Assembly (NCBI GenBank): GCA_937883785.1
Contig: CALGDE010000050.1
Coordinates: forward strand, 1 to 45,592
Origin: an uncultured cyanobacterium
GTDB taxonomy: Bacteria; Cyanobacteriota; Cyanobacteriia; CACIAM-69d
Length of the DNA stretch: 45,592 nucleotides
Direction: 5' to 3'
Shown piece after piece: positions 26,726-35,411 of this stretch. The number at the start of each line of letters is the position of its first letter. Within the stretch, counting starts at the first letter, position 1. The position numbers and the translations under genes were made by a program. The notes below the pieces were generated by a model. It saw only the letters and a program-made list of their open reading frames with translations, searched no databases and was not told the origin of the DNA.

Positions 26726-28798
26726 ATGAAGTCTGCCACCCTTGATCCCACTGCACCCATCACATTTCCCCTTGCCGCAGTGGTAGGTCAAGATGCAATC
26801 AAGCTAGCGTTGCTACTGGCGGCGGTGGATCCTAAATTGGGCGGTGTGGCGATTTCGGGACGGCGAGGAACCGCGAAATCCGTTATGGCGCGGGCCGTTC
26901 ACGCTCTGTTACCCCCTATCGAAGTTGTGGACGGGTCCCTCAGCAACTGTGATCCGGGGAATCGTTCAACTTGGGAAGACGGGCTAAACCAAAGCCTTGA
27001 TAGCACCGACGAAGATAATATCCCCACCAAAGTGATTCCTGCTCCCTTTGTGCAGATTCCTTTGGGAGTTACTGAAGATCGCCTGTTGGGCTCAGTTGAT
27101 GTGGGGCTGTCGGTCAAACGCGGCGAAACGATTTTTCAGCCGGGTTTGCTGGCTGAGGCAAATCGCGGCGTGCTTTACGTGGATGAACTCAATCTGCTGG
27201 ACGACCAGATTGCTAACTTGCTGCTAGGCACCCTTAGTGAAGGGCGCAACAAAATTGAGCGGGAGGGCATTAGTTTTACCCATCCTTGCAATCCTCTGCT
27301 AATTGCCACCTTTAACCCTGAAGAAGGTCCCCTCCGCGAACACCTGCTGGACCGCATTGCGATCACCCTTTCTGCTGATGGTGTCCTGGGCATTGACCAG
27401 CGCGTTGACGTGGTGACCCAAGCCACCGACTATGCCCGCAACCCTCAGGAGTTCTTGGCGCAATACGAAGAAGAATTGGACGGCTTGCGCACCCAGCTAA
27501 TTTTGGCGCGGGAGTGGTTGAAGGATGTCACCATCAGCACTGAGCAGGTGGATTATTTGGTTAAGGAAGCCATTCGCGGTCGGGTGCAGGGGCATCGAGC
27601 GGAGCTGTTTGCAGTGCGCGTTGCTAAAGCCCACGCTGCCCTCGAAGGTCGCACCTCTGTGTCGGCGGGGGACTTGAAAATTGCGGTGCAGTTGGTAATT
27701 GTGCCGCGGGCAACGGTGGTGGAAACGCCTCCCGAGGAACAGCAGCAGCAACAGCCCCCCCCGCCTCCGCCGGAGTCTCAAGATCAGTCCGATGATCAGC
27801 AGCAAGATCAGGATGATCAGGATGACGACAGCGAAGATGACGGCAATCAGGACGAGGATCAATCTGATGAGCCTCCTGCACTGCCAGAGGAATTTGTCTT
27901 CGATGCGGAAGGCGTAATTATGGACGAGTCAGTGATGTATTTTGCTCAGATGGCAAATCAGCGGCAGGGTAATTCTGGCTCTCGCAGCATCGTATTTTCT
28001 GATGATCGCGGCAGATATGTGCGCCCGATGTTGCCCCGTGGACCTGTTAAGCGCATCGCCGTAGATGCCACCTTGCGAGCGTCTGCCCCTTACCAGAAAG
28101 GTCGAAAAGCGCGGGCCTTGGCGAAGGTGGGCGTGGGGCAACCCATCCGTCGAGTTTATGTGGAGCAGTCGGATATTCGTTCCAAGCGGCTGGCACGGAA
28201 GGCGGGGGCTCTGATTATCTTCCTGGTGGATGCATCAGGGTCTATGGCGCTGAACCGAATGCAATCGGCGAAGGGTGCGGTGCTGCGGCTTTTGACAGAG
28301 GCTTACCAAAATCGTGATCAGGTGTCGTTGATTCCCTTCCGGGGAGAGCAGGCGGAGGTGTTATTGCCTCCCACTCGGTCGATCGCAGCAGCTCGGCGAC
28401 GGATGGAGACCATGCCCTGTGGCGGTGGCTCACCCCTTGCCCACGGATTGACCCAGTCGGTGCGGGTGGGGCTTAATGCCATTCAATCTGGCGATATTGG
28501 TCAGGTGGTGCTGGTGGCGATTACCGATGGACGTGGCAATGTGCCCCTGTCGCGATCGCTGGGACAACCTATGGGTGAAGATGATGAACAGCCGGATCTA
28601 AAGGAGGAGCTGCTGGAACTTGGTGGCAAGATTCGCGCAACGGGAATGCAGTTTTTGCTAATTGACACCCAAAGTCGCTTTGTTAAAACCAAGTTTGCTG
28701 AAGAGCTCGCCAACGCTGCTGGTGGTAAGTATTATCACCTGCCGAAAGCTAACGATCAGGCGATCGCTCAAATGGCCATGGGGGCAATCAACCGGTAG
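26726..28798 (+). CDS. chlD: Magnesium chelatase subunit D (ChlD)
   Basis: A 690-residue subunit of Mg-chelatase, which with ChlI and ChlH inserts magnesium into protoporphyrin IX in the first committed step of chlorophyll synthesis. The N-terminal AAA+ domain (about 15-330) has [15 protein letters not shown] in place of a classical Walker A and [11 protein letters not shown] as Walker B. A Pro/Gln/Asp/Glu-rich linker covers about 332-382. The C-terminal von Willebrand A domain has a [16 protein letters not shown] near 501. All are standard for ChlD. It meets the histidine kinase gene tail to tail with one base between stops. Confidence 0.97.
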   Translation: MKSATLDPTAPITFPLAAVVGQDAIKLALLLAAVDPKLGGVAISGRRGTAKSVMARAVHALLPPIEVVDGSLSNCDPGNRSTWEDGLNQSLDSTDEDNIPTKVIPAPFVQIPLGVTEDRLLGSVDVGLSVKRGETIFQPGLLAEANRGVLYVDELNLLDDQIANLLLGTLSEGRNKIEREGISFTHPCNPLLIATFNPEEGPLREHLLDRIAITLSADGVLGIDQRVDVVTQATDYARNPQEFLAQYEEELDGLRTQLILAREWLKDVTISTEQVDYLVKEAIRGRVQGHRAELFAVRVAKAHAALEGRTSVSAGDLKIAVQLVIVPRATVVETPPEEQQQQQPPPPPPESQDQSDDQQQDQDDQDDDSEDDGNQDEDQSDEPPALPEEFVFDAEGVIMDESVMYFAQMANQRQGNSGSRSIVFSDDRGRYVRPMLPRGPVKRIAVDATLRASAPYQKGRKARALAKVGVGQPIRRVYVEQSDIRSKRLARKAGALIIFLVDASGSMALNRMQSAKGAVLRLLTEAYQNRDQVSLIPFRGEQAEVLLPPTRSIAAARRRMETMPCGGGSPLAHGLTQSVRVGLNAIQSGDIGQVVLVAITDGRGNVPLSRSLGQPMGEDDEQPDLKEELLELGGKIRATGMQFLLIDTQSRFVKTKFAEELANAAGGKYYHLPKANDQAIAQMAMGAINR

Positions 28799-28799
28799 G

Positions 28800-30536
28800 T
28801 TAGGCGTCGAACTCCTCCGTCCCCATCACCGGTATTTCTACCACAAACGTAGTGCCCTCCCCTGGGGCACTGCGATAATCCAGTTTTCCCTGGTGCTGAT
28901 CCGTGATGATCCGGTAGCTGATGGATAGTCCGAGCCCGGTTCCTTTACCCACCGGTTTGGTGGTGAAGAACGGATCGAAAAGTTTTAATCCTGCTCCATC
29001 TTTAATGCCAGGACCGTTATCTTGAATTTCAATAACTACCGACGGTGGAGTGGCGTCCGGGCAGTGCTTCGTGGAAATTTCAATGGTGTTCGGATGCCTT
29101 TTCAGATCCTGTGGTGATCGCCCACGACTAAACTCCTCTAGGGCATCAATGGCGTTGGACAGCAAATTCATAAACACCTGGTTGAGAGGCCCTGGGTGGC
29201 ACACAACAAGGGGAAGATCCCCATAGTTTTTCTGAAGCTGAATTTCTGGACGATCAGAGCTAGCCTTTAGCCGATGGTGCAAAATCATCAACGTACTGTC
29301 GATACCATCGTGAATATCAACGCACTTTTGAATCGCCTCATCAAGCCGAGAAAAATTACGTAGAGATAGCACAATATCTCGAATTCTTAGGGTTCCTAAA
29401 TCCATAGAATTCAAAATCTTTTCCATATCCTCTTGAATAAAAGGCAGGTCTATATCTTCAATTTCCTGCTGGAGCTCTGGCGGTAATTCTGTAAAATTAT
29501 CCTCGTATAAACTGATTAATTCCAGAGCGCTTCCCCAATAATCGTGCAAATATTGCAAGTTGCCATGGACAAAATTTACGGGGTTATTAACCTCATGGGC
29601 AATGCCTGCCACCAACTGCCCTAAGCTAGACATTTTTTCACTTTGAATAAGCTGTTCCTGAGTTTCCCTTAGCTCCATTAATGTTCGAGTTAGAGTCTGG
29701 GTTTGCTTTTCTAAATCTTGATTATTGGTTTCCAGTAATGTCAAATTCTCCCGCAGTCGAATAACCATCTGGTTAAACGACTGGGCTAGGACAGATAGTT
29801 CATCCTTCGTTTCGATGGCTACCAATTCATCAAAGTTTCCCTTTGCCAGCCGTCGTGTTCCTTTCACCAAATTTTGAATCGGTTTGGTGATGAAAAGGCT
29901 AAGCCATTGGGCTAGGGGAATACCGATTAATGGCGACAGTGCGATAATACCTAGTCCGCGGTTGCGCACATCGGTCAATTTTTGGCTCAAAGCCCTTGTA
30001 GACAGGCCAATCTGAATAGCTCCAAAGGATTGGCCGCCTACGGAAATACTGCGCCCTGCCAGCATCTGATTCCCTCGCCATTCCAAAATCGTCGACGAAG
30101 TTTGAGCAAGTTTTTGGCCGACCGGATCCGCATTTACGCTAAAAATAACGTCGTCATAATCATTTTCAAGGTTGGCTACAAGACGTCCCTGGGCATCATA
30201 TACGGAGCCAGATGTCAGAAACGATTGGTTATCCTTCAACGCACCCATAAAATCTCTCAGGAAGTCTGAATCAAGCCTGTAGAGAGGGTCTTGAAGGGAA
30301 ATTTGAAGGGTGTCGAGTAGTAAGTAAGCCTCCTCTTTTAGCTCGAGTCGCGCAGCTTTTTGTTCTCGATCAATGTAAAAAAGCGTTGTAGTTCCCACTG
30401 ATGTGGCAATGATCCCTGTAATGATCAGGGTCAGCTTGAAAGACAGCGATCGCCGTTCTCGATCCCACCTTTTCCCCAGTCTTTTAATCCAGGAAATATC
30501 GCTTATTTGTCTAAGTAATTTGTGCTCCCCACTCAT
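28800..30536 (-). CDS. Sensor histidine kinase
   Basis: A 578-residue membrane kinase. One membrane helix at about 34-54 is followed by a periplasmic sensor region to about 190, a second helix near 194-215, HAMP (about 215-268), a coiled coil, and the kinase core. The phospho-acceptor His314 is in GIAHEVNNPVNF; the ATPase domain has an N-box near NLLSNAIDALEEF and G-boxes DNGPGIKDGAG and GKGTGLGLS. No response regulator is adjacent. The PhnD-like lipoprotein gene lies about 230 bp upstream on the same strand, so it may be the sensor's ligand-binding partner. The stop abuts that of chlD. Confidence 0.93.
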   Translation of the reverse strand: MSGEHKLLRQISDISWIKRLGKRWDRERRSLSFKLTLIITGIIATSVGTTTLFYIDREQKAARLELKEEAYLLLDTLQISLQDPLYRLDSDFLRDFMGALKDNQSFLTSGSVYDAQGRLVANLENDYDDVIFSVNADPVGQKLAQTSSTILEWRGNQMLAGRSISVGGQSFGAIQIGLSTRALSQKLTDVRNRGLGIIALSPLIGIPLAQWLSLFITKPIQNLVKGTRRLAKGNFDELVAIETKDELSVLAQSFNQMVIRLRENLTLLETNNQDLEKQTQTLTRTLMELRETQEQLIQSEKMSSLGQLVAGIAHEVNNPVNFVHGNLQYLHDYWGSALELISLYEDNFTELPPELQQEIEDIDLPFIQEDMEKILNSMDLGTLRIRDIVLSLRNFSRLDEAIQKCVDIHDGIDSTLMILHHRLKASSDRPEIQLQKNYGDLPLVVCHPGPLNQVFMNLLSNAIDALEEFSRGRSPQDLKRHPNTIEISTKHCPDATPPSVVIEIQDNGPGIKDGAGLKLFDPFFTTKPVGKGTGLGLSISYRIITDQHQGKLDYRSAPGEGTTFVVEIPVMGTEEFDA

Positions 30537-30616
30537 AATCTTGCTGGACGGTTAATGATGATGATTTTATTGCTGGGCTGACAGGGGATCCCCACCTATT
30601 GCACTCTTAAACTCCG

Positions 30617-30717
30617 GTAAGTTAATGAGCGCATACCCGCCCAAGTGGGAAGCGTCTGAGAATATAAAAACTTGGGATACCTAAGCCGTGGGTGACTGAA
30701 CTTTAGCTACCCAAGTC
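30617..30717 (+). repeat. Intergenic repeat family, decayed copy F
   Basis: A weaker match between the kinase and PhnD-like genes. GCCCAAGTGGGAAGCGT, then AAAAACTTGGGATACCTAAGCC, aligns with copy D's GCCCAGTGGGAAGTGT and AAAAACACTAGGGATCGTAACC. Its paired ends are not clear, so this is a degraded or distant member. Confidence 0.45.
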
Positions 30718-30768
30718 CTTAGACAATCTCTATCTTGTGGCTACGTTAATTATTGCTGCTTTAGAGTT

Positions 30769-31761
30769 TTATTGCTCCTTCACCAGCTCGTATAGCTCCC
30801 GCATCCTTGCGAAAGACTGATCAGATGCCTTGGGCAGTGCATCGAATTTTGCTGTTTTTTCAAACCCCTGCAACAGCTGTTTACCCTTCTCGCTTTTATC
30901 CAACGTAAGCAAGAGCTTGCGGATAGCTTCGATTTGCTCCGGAGGAACAGCTGGAGACACCATCACCAACTGTCTGGGCACTGACTCTGTTTTCGCTAAA
31001 ATTCTTAGCTGGTCACGGGTTTTGGGGGGGATATCGAGGAAGTCAGACGAGCCAATAGCCGCTGCACCAACCCGCTTATTCAAGACCCACTCAATGGAGG
31101 AATCATCATCTTTGCTGAAAACGTATCCTACGGTTTCGTCCTCAACACTGGATTGCGCTGACGCTTTCTCTGAAAGGCTGAATCCCTTCTCTTTCAAATG
31201 GGCCAGCGGAAGCATGTAGCCTGAAGTGGATACTCGATCATCAAAAGCGACGACTTTACCCTTTAAGTCTTCCAAGGTTTTTACATCACTGTCAGCCCGG
31301 GTAAATATGATCGTGTGATACGAACCCACTCCCTTCTTCCAACGCCGTAATATGGGCTTTGCCCCTGATAAGTCGCTGACAACCATGGCCGGAAAAGGGC
31401 TATCAAAATAAAGATCGATTTCTCCAGAGGCAATCATGCTCGCCATCGTTTCAAGATCTGGAGCAACCTTGACCTCGCTATCTGTAATCCCCGTTGCTTT
31501 GAGCTGGGACGCCAGATGATCGGCAAAAGGCTTATAGCGCCTAATTTTCTTGACCGGGTTGTTAGTGATGTCTCCCAAAGTGATCGTAGTTTCCGGATCT
31601 TTCGCAACGGCAGCAGCCACTGGAGAGGACTTTTCCGCAGCGACCGCGGGAGAAGGATCGACGACAGGGGATGATGCACCTTGTTCTGAGGTGGAACAAG
31701 CCGCAACAGTGATGGAAGCAAGCCCTGCCGTTAGGGCGAACATGAAAGTTTTAAAGTTCAT
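30769..31761 (-). CDS. PhnD-like phosphate/phosphonate-type binding lipoprotein
   Basis: A 330-residue periplasmic binding protein. The signal ends in a lipobox SITVAACS, so Cys22 should be lipidated. An Ala/Pro/Ser-rich linker follows, then the two-lobed binding domain: TITLGDITNNPVKKIRRYKPFADHL, the lobe hinge SGEIDLYFDSPFPAM, and LKGKVVAFDDRVSTSGYMLPLAHL, the family phosphonate-binding type segment. No permease or ATPase genes are adjacent. With the kinase downstream on the same strand, it looks like a sensory binding protein rather than a transport subunit. The ligand cannot be told. Confidence 0.9.
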   Translation of the reverse strand: MNFKTFMFALTAGLASITVAACSTSEQGASSPVVDPSPAVAAEKSSPVAAAVAKDPETTITLGDITNNPVKKIRRYKPFADHLASQLKATGITDSEVKVAPDLETMASMIASGEIDLYFDSPFPAMVVSDLSGAKPILRRWKKGVGSYHTIIFTRADSDVKTLEDLKGKVVAFDDRVSTSGYMLPLAHLKEKGFSLSEKASAQSSVEDETVGYVFSKDDDSSIEWVLNKRVGAAAIGSSDFLDIPPKTRDQLRILAKTESVPRQLVMVSPAVPPEQIEAIRKLLLTLDKSEKGKQLLQGFEKTAKFDALPKASDQSFARMRELYELVKEQ

Positions 31762-32256
31762 TGGGGTGGAACTCTAGGTCAGGAGCTAAGGGAGGAATGC
31801 AAAAGTGCACATCTGCTTAATACAGTGCGCGTTTATTCGACACAGTACAATTCTGCCCAATAAGAAATACTTCTCAATACGGGTAATTTATTTCTTAATC
31901 TCTCCTTAATGTAAACCATTAACTAAAGTTTGGTATCTTGCGCAACCGCGGGTGCTGCCCCTGGTCGAAGTACCGCTCTAGAGGATGAAACCCTCGTCTT
32001 TCCTGGCTCAAAGCTTAATTGACGATGGTTTTTTATGCCTTGGGCAGGGCAAATTTGCAATCTCAGTAAGGGGCAATATTTTTAAATGATTTTGCTGCCA
32101 AAATTGCTATGAATAAGGTCAATAAAGCCCTGAGTCCGGGCGTGTAAAATGCAAAACTTAATCGTTTTTTCAGGATGTATTTTTGTCCTAGGAATTTAGA
32201 TGCAACAGTGTGTGCCAGGCTATCGATTACTCGCACCAAAGGGGTCACTGAAGAAT
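31762..32256. other. Gap with a partial repeat copy
   Basis: Between the PhnD-like gene and the ExbB-like gene. The right half of a repeat copy (G) can be read at about 31976-32020: CTAGAGGATGAAACCCTCG, then CTGGCTCAAAGCTTAATTG. Its left half is too diverged to place. A 61-codon minus-strand frame at 32063-32248 starts with GTG and has no ribosome site; I do not call it a gene, although it has a hydrophobic C-terminal segment. Confidence 0.45.
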
Positions 32257-32895
32257 TTAATAAAGCTGTTCGATCCTGTTAGGAATGCCTAGGTTCCAGT
32301 AGTGGTGACGGTACAGGCGAGATAGGTGAAGGCTGTAGATGCGCATTTGAATTTGTTGGCGGCGGGCGAGGGTGCGGCAAGTTTGGGCAATAATCAGCGC
32401 CACCAGAGCGATCGCCAACCCCAGCGCCGTGGATTCCAGCGCCACCCCCAGCCCCTCACTGACCACCGTGGGATCGCCCCCTAGTTCCAAATCAGTCCAC
32501 TGTAGTCCTGAAAAACTGGTCATTAATCCGGTGACCGTGCCCAATAGTCCCAACAGCGGCGCGGTCATAATCACCGTGGTCCACCAGGTTTCAAAGCGCT
32601 TTAAGTCACGGCTTTCAGCGGCGATCGCCACCGCCAATGCTCGGTCCAACGTGTCAGGATGGGGACGCTCTAGCTGAGCAGCGTTTAGCAGAACCCGAGC
32701 GGCAGGGAAGGTGGCAATGGCGGGGGTTAGCTGGGCGATCGCCTGATGTCGAGATTGGGGGTAAGTGGTCAAAAAGTTTTGCACTAAAGAGGGCTGCCGC
32801 GTCAGAATTTGTCCCCAGGTCCAGCCGCGCTCAACGGTCAACGTTAGGGTGATGATAGAAAGGGCAACAAGGATGGCAACGATTACCATGGGCAT
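32257..32895 (-). CDS. MotA/TolQ/ExbB proton channel family protein
   Basis: A 212-residue membrane protein with three helices: about 3-23, about 108-130 (VIMTAPLLGLLGTVTGLMTSF) and about 150-172. LLGLLGTVTGLMTSF is the proton-channel signature with the conserved Thr. Such subunits couple the proton gradient to outer-membrane work with an ExbD or TolR partner, which is absent here. The second in-frame ATG at 32889 is also a possible start. The divergent TPR gene begins inside its first codons: both starts share the palindrome CCATGG at 32886-32891. Confidence 0.88.
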   Translation of the reverse strand: MPMVIVAILVALSIITLTLTVERGWTWGQILTRQPSLVQNFLTTYPQSRHQAIAQLTPAIATFPAARVLLNAAQLERPHPDTLDRALAVAIAAESRDLKRFETWWTTVIMTAPLLGLLGTVTGLMTSFSGLQWTDLELGGDPTVVSEGLGVALESTALGLAIALVALIIAQTCRTLARRQQIQMRIYSLHLSRLYRHHYWNLGIPNRIEQLY

Positions 32896-33667
32896 TCAGC
32901 CGCGCAGAAACTTGAGTCGAATATTGAACCAAAAGCTAGGTAGGAACCTGGAACAAAGGCTAAACCACCCGCCGCAGCGGGCTCCTTGGACGCGACAAAG
33001 TTTAGCGATCTTTTTAGGTGCAATCACCGCAACAATCTTTGCAATGGTGGCTGCGACTCCGGCCATGGGTGACGTTCCTGCGCCATCCATTGAAGTTGCT
33101 TCCAGTACCTCCAGTGCTGACGCCCCCAGTGAAGCCGCCCAATCCCACTACCAAGCTGGACTTACCCTAGCCCACCGAGGCAGCTTTGTGCGGGCGATCG
33201 CTGAATTTGATGAGGCCATCCGTCTCGCGCCCAACTTCTCCCAAGCATTCCAAGATCGAGGCAGCTCCCACCTTGCTTTAGGAAATGCTGTTGCGGCAAT
33301 GGGGGACTACAACCGCGCCATTCGTCTGACTCCCGACGATAGCAACGCCTATTACAACCGGGGCAACCTTAACTTGCAACTGGAGCGATATTCCCGGGCA
33401 ATTGTTGACTATGACCGGGCAATTTCCCTAAATGAAGCCGATGCCGCCGCCTGGCAAAACCGCGCCTTAGCCCACGCCACCACTGGCGATCTGGAGCGAG
33501 CGGTGGATGGATTTCAACAGGCTGCCCGCCTATACCAGCTTCAAAATAACCAAGACGGGTATCGGCAAGTGCTCAAAATTTTGGAGTATTTTCAACCTGA
33601 TTTAGACTCCGATAATTTACCCGCCACGGACCGCACTGCTGAGCCACCCACGGACCAGCCTCAATAA
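32888..33667 (+). CDS. Exported TPR protein
   Basis: A 259-residue protein from the ATG at 32888; the frame is open further upstream but there it overlaps the ExbB-like gene on the other strand. A signal or anchor segment (SLAIFLGAITATIFAMVAATPAMG) lies near residues 38-61. Three tetratricopeptide repeats follow: SHYQAGLTLAHRGSFVRAI, SQAFQDRGSSHLALGN and NAYYNRGNLNLQLERYSRAI, then a partial fourth. TPRs bind protein partners, so this is a periplasmic or membrane scaffold. The specific partner is unknown. It lies 46 bp before ruvA on the same strand. Confidence 0.82.
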   Translation: MGIQPRRNLSRILNQKLGRNLEQRLNHPPQRAPWTRQSLAIFLGAITATIFAMVAATPAMGDVPAPSIEVASSTSSADAPSEAAQSHYQAGLTLAHRGSFVRAIAEFDEAIRLAPNFSQAFQDRGSSHLALGNAVAAMGDYNRAIRLTPDDSNAYYNRGNLNLQLERYSRAIVDYDRAISLNEADAAAWQNRALAHATTGDLERAVDGFQQAARLYQLQNNQDGYRQVLKILEYFQPDLDSDNLPATDRTAEPPTDQPQ

Positions 33668-33713
33668 TTTCTTGCCCTGCATTGCCCAATAATCTTCCCA
33701 GCCCTCTGCCCCT

Positions 33714-34346
33714 ATGACCATTGGCTATTTAAAAGGAGAAAACGCCGGCGTCCACGGACTCAGTAACCGCACAATTTTATTGGTGGACGTGGGTGGCGTT
33801 GGTTATGAGGTGCAGGTGCTGCCTCGCTGGGTTCCTCATTTGCCGGATTTGGGCGATCGCCTAACGGTGCACACCCATCTTCAAATTCGTGATGATCGTC
33901 AGGTGCTGTACGGATTTTCCAGCCAAGCCGAGCGGGAACTATTTCGCCAGTTAATTGCTGTTAGCGGCATCGGTCCCCAAATGGCTGTGTCCTTAATGGA
34001 CGGGCTAGCCATGTCAGAGCTGGTGCAAGCGATCGTCTCCGGCAATGTCAAACTGCTTTCCCGCACCCCCGGCGTGGGTAAAAAAACCGCCGAGCGCATC
34101 ACCTTAGAACTGCGCACCAAGTTAGCCCAGTGGCGGGATGACACCGGCTTAAGCACCGCCCCCGCCGCCGGTCCCGTCAACACCGTGCGAGAAGATGTGG
34201 AAATGACGTTGTTGGCCCTAGGCTACAGCCAGCGGGAAGTATTGCAAGCCTTGGAGGCAGTGGGACGGCAAAAGCCCCTAAGCAAAACCGGCGACGGAGA
34301 AGATTGGATCCGAGAGGCGATCGCCTGGCTGAGCGTTAAACAATAA
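33714..34346 (+). CDS. ruvA: Holliday junction helicase subunit RuvA
   Basis: A 210-residue subunit that binds four-way DNA junctions as a tetramer and loads the RuvB motor for branch migration. Domain I is an OB fold (MTIGYLKG, ILLVDVGGVGYEVQV). Domain II has two helix-hairpin-helix motifs: LIAVSGIGPQMAVSLM and LLSRTPGVGKKTAERITLELR. Domain III is the flexible C-terminal RuvB-contact domain ending in EAIAWLSVKQ. Start is the ATG at 33714. RuvB is not in the window. Confidence 0.96.
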   Translation: MTIGYLKGENAGVHGLSNRTILLVDVGGVGYEVQVLPRWVPHLPDLGDRLTVHTHLQIRDDRQVLYGFSSQAERELFRQLIAVSGIGPQMAVSLMDGLAMSELVQAIVSGNVKLLSRTPGVGKKTAERITLELRTKLAQWRDDTGLSTAPAAGPVNTVREDVEMTLLALGYSQREVLQALEAVGRQKPLSKTGDGEDWIREAIAWLSVKQ

Positions 34347-34547
34347 ATTTACCTCAAAAAATACGTTTCAAACGCATGTTTAAACGAGTCAGTGAAGGAC
34401 GAAAGTTAAACGGAAGTGTCGACTGACATATATTTCGCTGGACAAACACACAACCAAAGACTGCCCAAGCAATTACATCAAGTTAGGCTGAAAAGGTCAA
34501 AAGCCATAACCACTTAGGGCGTGAGTCTTTTTTGATGTGTTTTTGTG

Positions 34548-34553
34548 TATAAT
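34548..34553 (+). promoter_or_regulatory. Consensus -10 box (TATAAT)
   Basis: A perfect TATAAT placed so that transcription would begin near 34560-34561. No good -35 box at 17 bp; the T-rich DNA upstream (GTCTTTTTTGATG) may substitute or an activator may be needed. It would drive the NfeD-like gene at 34665. Confidence 0.55.
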
Positions 34554-34560
34554 CTGAATA

Positions 34561-34596
34561 TAGATTGGAGTGTTTGACGCAAGAATCTCCAATCTA
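34561..34596 (+). promoter_or_regulatory. Perfect 10-bp hairpin at the 5' end of the NfeD-like transcript
   Basis: TAGATTGGAG (34561-34570) and CTCCAATCTA (34587-34596) pair without mismatch around a 16-base loop. The left arm begins 8 bases after TATAAT, at the predicted first transcribed base, so the RNA would start with a closed stem. Such 5' stems can protect mRNA from RNase E or carry a regulator site. No T-run follows, so it is not a terminator. Confidence 0.6.
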
Positions 34597-34664
34597 CACC
34601 TGCTGCTTAGTTAACAGGGGCACTTACCACGTACACATTATGCCAAGTGAAAGAGGTCACCGTT

Positions 34665-34967
34665 ATGTTCGAAGTCATTCTATGGCTTTCGCCTTTCGCC
34701 TTTCTCAGCTCCGTTGTTCATTCCTGCTCCCCGCAGCCTCAGAAACTTTACGGCTTTATTCCGCCTGAGGGGTATCCAATGCGGGGGAAAGTGATTAAGG
34801 ATATCACTTTAGAAGGCGGAAGGGTTACTTTCAGGGGGTCTGACTGGATCGCGCGAGCCTTACAGGGAGAATTGATTCCAAAGGATTCTGTAGTCCAGAT
34901 TGTGCGGCAGGAAGGTACAACGCTGATTGTGAAACTCCTTTCGCTTCCTGCACAAAATGACCGTTAA
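34665..34967 (+). CDS. Small NfeD-like OB-fold protein
   Basis: A 100-residue protein from the ATG at 34665, with AGAGG 8 bases upstream. The first 20 residues (MFEVILWLSPFAFLSSVVHS) are hydrophobic and act as a membrane anchor or signal. The rest (GKVIKDITLEGGRVTFRGSDW, IPKDSVVQIVRQEGTTLIVKLL) follows the pattern of the soluble OB domain of NfeD proteins. Full NfeD proteins have several membrane helices and often sit beside a stomatin/SPFH gene; here only the OB part with one helix exists and no SPFH gene is near. Family assignment is by pattern only. Confidence 0.65.
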   Translation: MFEVILWLSPFAFLSSVVHSCSPQPQKLYGFIPPEGYPMRGKVIKDITLEGGRVTFRGSDWIARALQGELIPKDSVVQIVRQEGTTLIVKLLSLPAQNDR

Positions 34968-35009
34968 TCTACCTCAATATGCTGACGCTGTTGTTGGTCA
35001 AATATATCA

Positions 35010-35228
35010 TTGAAAGTAGGTGGGTTCTTCACCCGAAGAAAACTACACCTGCTTTTTGCATGGCTAGCGTTATCTTACTTGATATGTACCGCCTCATTTG
35101 CACAAAAGCCACTCAAATTTCATTCTAAAAACAGAACATCTGCTCATTGTCGCGAGTCCTTAGATGATGTATCTTTGCTCAAATCTAGTGTATGGGTTCC
35201 TACTGTGAAAGAGAACGCTTTAGTCTAA
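35010..35228 (+). CDS. Possible small secreted protein
   Basis: A 72-codon frame beginning with TTG and lacking a ribosome binding site. Residues about 9-31 (RRKLHLLFAWLALSYLICTA then SFAQ) look like a signal peptide with an Ala-x-Ala-like cut. The remaining 40 residues show no known motif. It could be a real exported peptide or a chance frame; it sits in the AT-rich stretch with the NfeD-like and RHH genes. Confidence 0.3.
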   Translation: MKVGGFFTRRKLHLLFAWLALSYLICTASFAQKPLKFHSKNRTSAHCRESLDDVSLLKSSVWVPTVKENALV

Positions 35229-35365
35229 GCCTCTGGATTTTAGGTTGCGCGTTGAACGGTGTCCCCATCATTCCAAGCCATTAGTTAACGAAGGACTACC
35301 AGCGTCAGAAGACTGTGAAATCCCAAAACTCTTTCGAAGTGGTCATCATCTTCAGTGGGTAGCGC

Positions 35366-35385
35366 CCCGTAAAAGAAATTACGGG
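35366..35385. terminator. Hairpin between the small ORF and the RHH gene
   Basis: Perfect 7-bp stem CCCGTAA (35366-35372) and TTACGGG (35379-35385) with loop AAGAAA, followed by AATTTGG. It separates the NfeD-like/small ORF unit from the RHH promoter region. Weak terminator at best. Confidence 0.4.
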
Positions 35386-35411
35386 AATTTGGATAGTTAA
35401 TTATTGAGAAG

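Noticed and set aside
1071-32020. The repeat family as a CRISPR array
   Set aside because: Copies are about 120-145 bp, far apart, in both orientations and without regular spacers or cas genes.
32063-32248. 61-codon minus-strand frame just downstream of the ExbB-like gene, considered as an ExbD-like partner
   Set aside because: ExbD has an N-terminal membrane helix and about 130 residues; this frame has a hydrophobic C-terminus, a GTG start and no ribosome site.
34565-34768. Frame overlapping the NfeD-like gene
   Set aside because: The NfeD-like frame has a ribosome site, a hydrophobic start and an OB-domain pattern; this frame has none.
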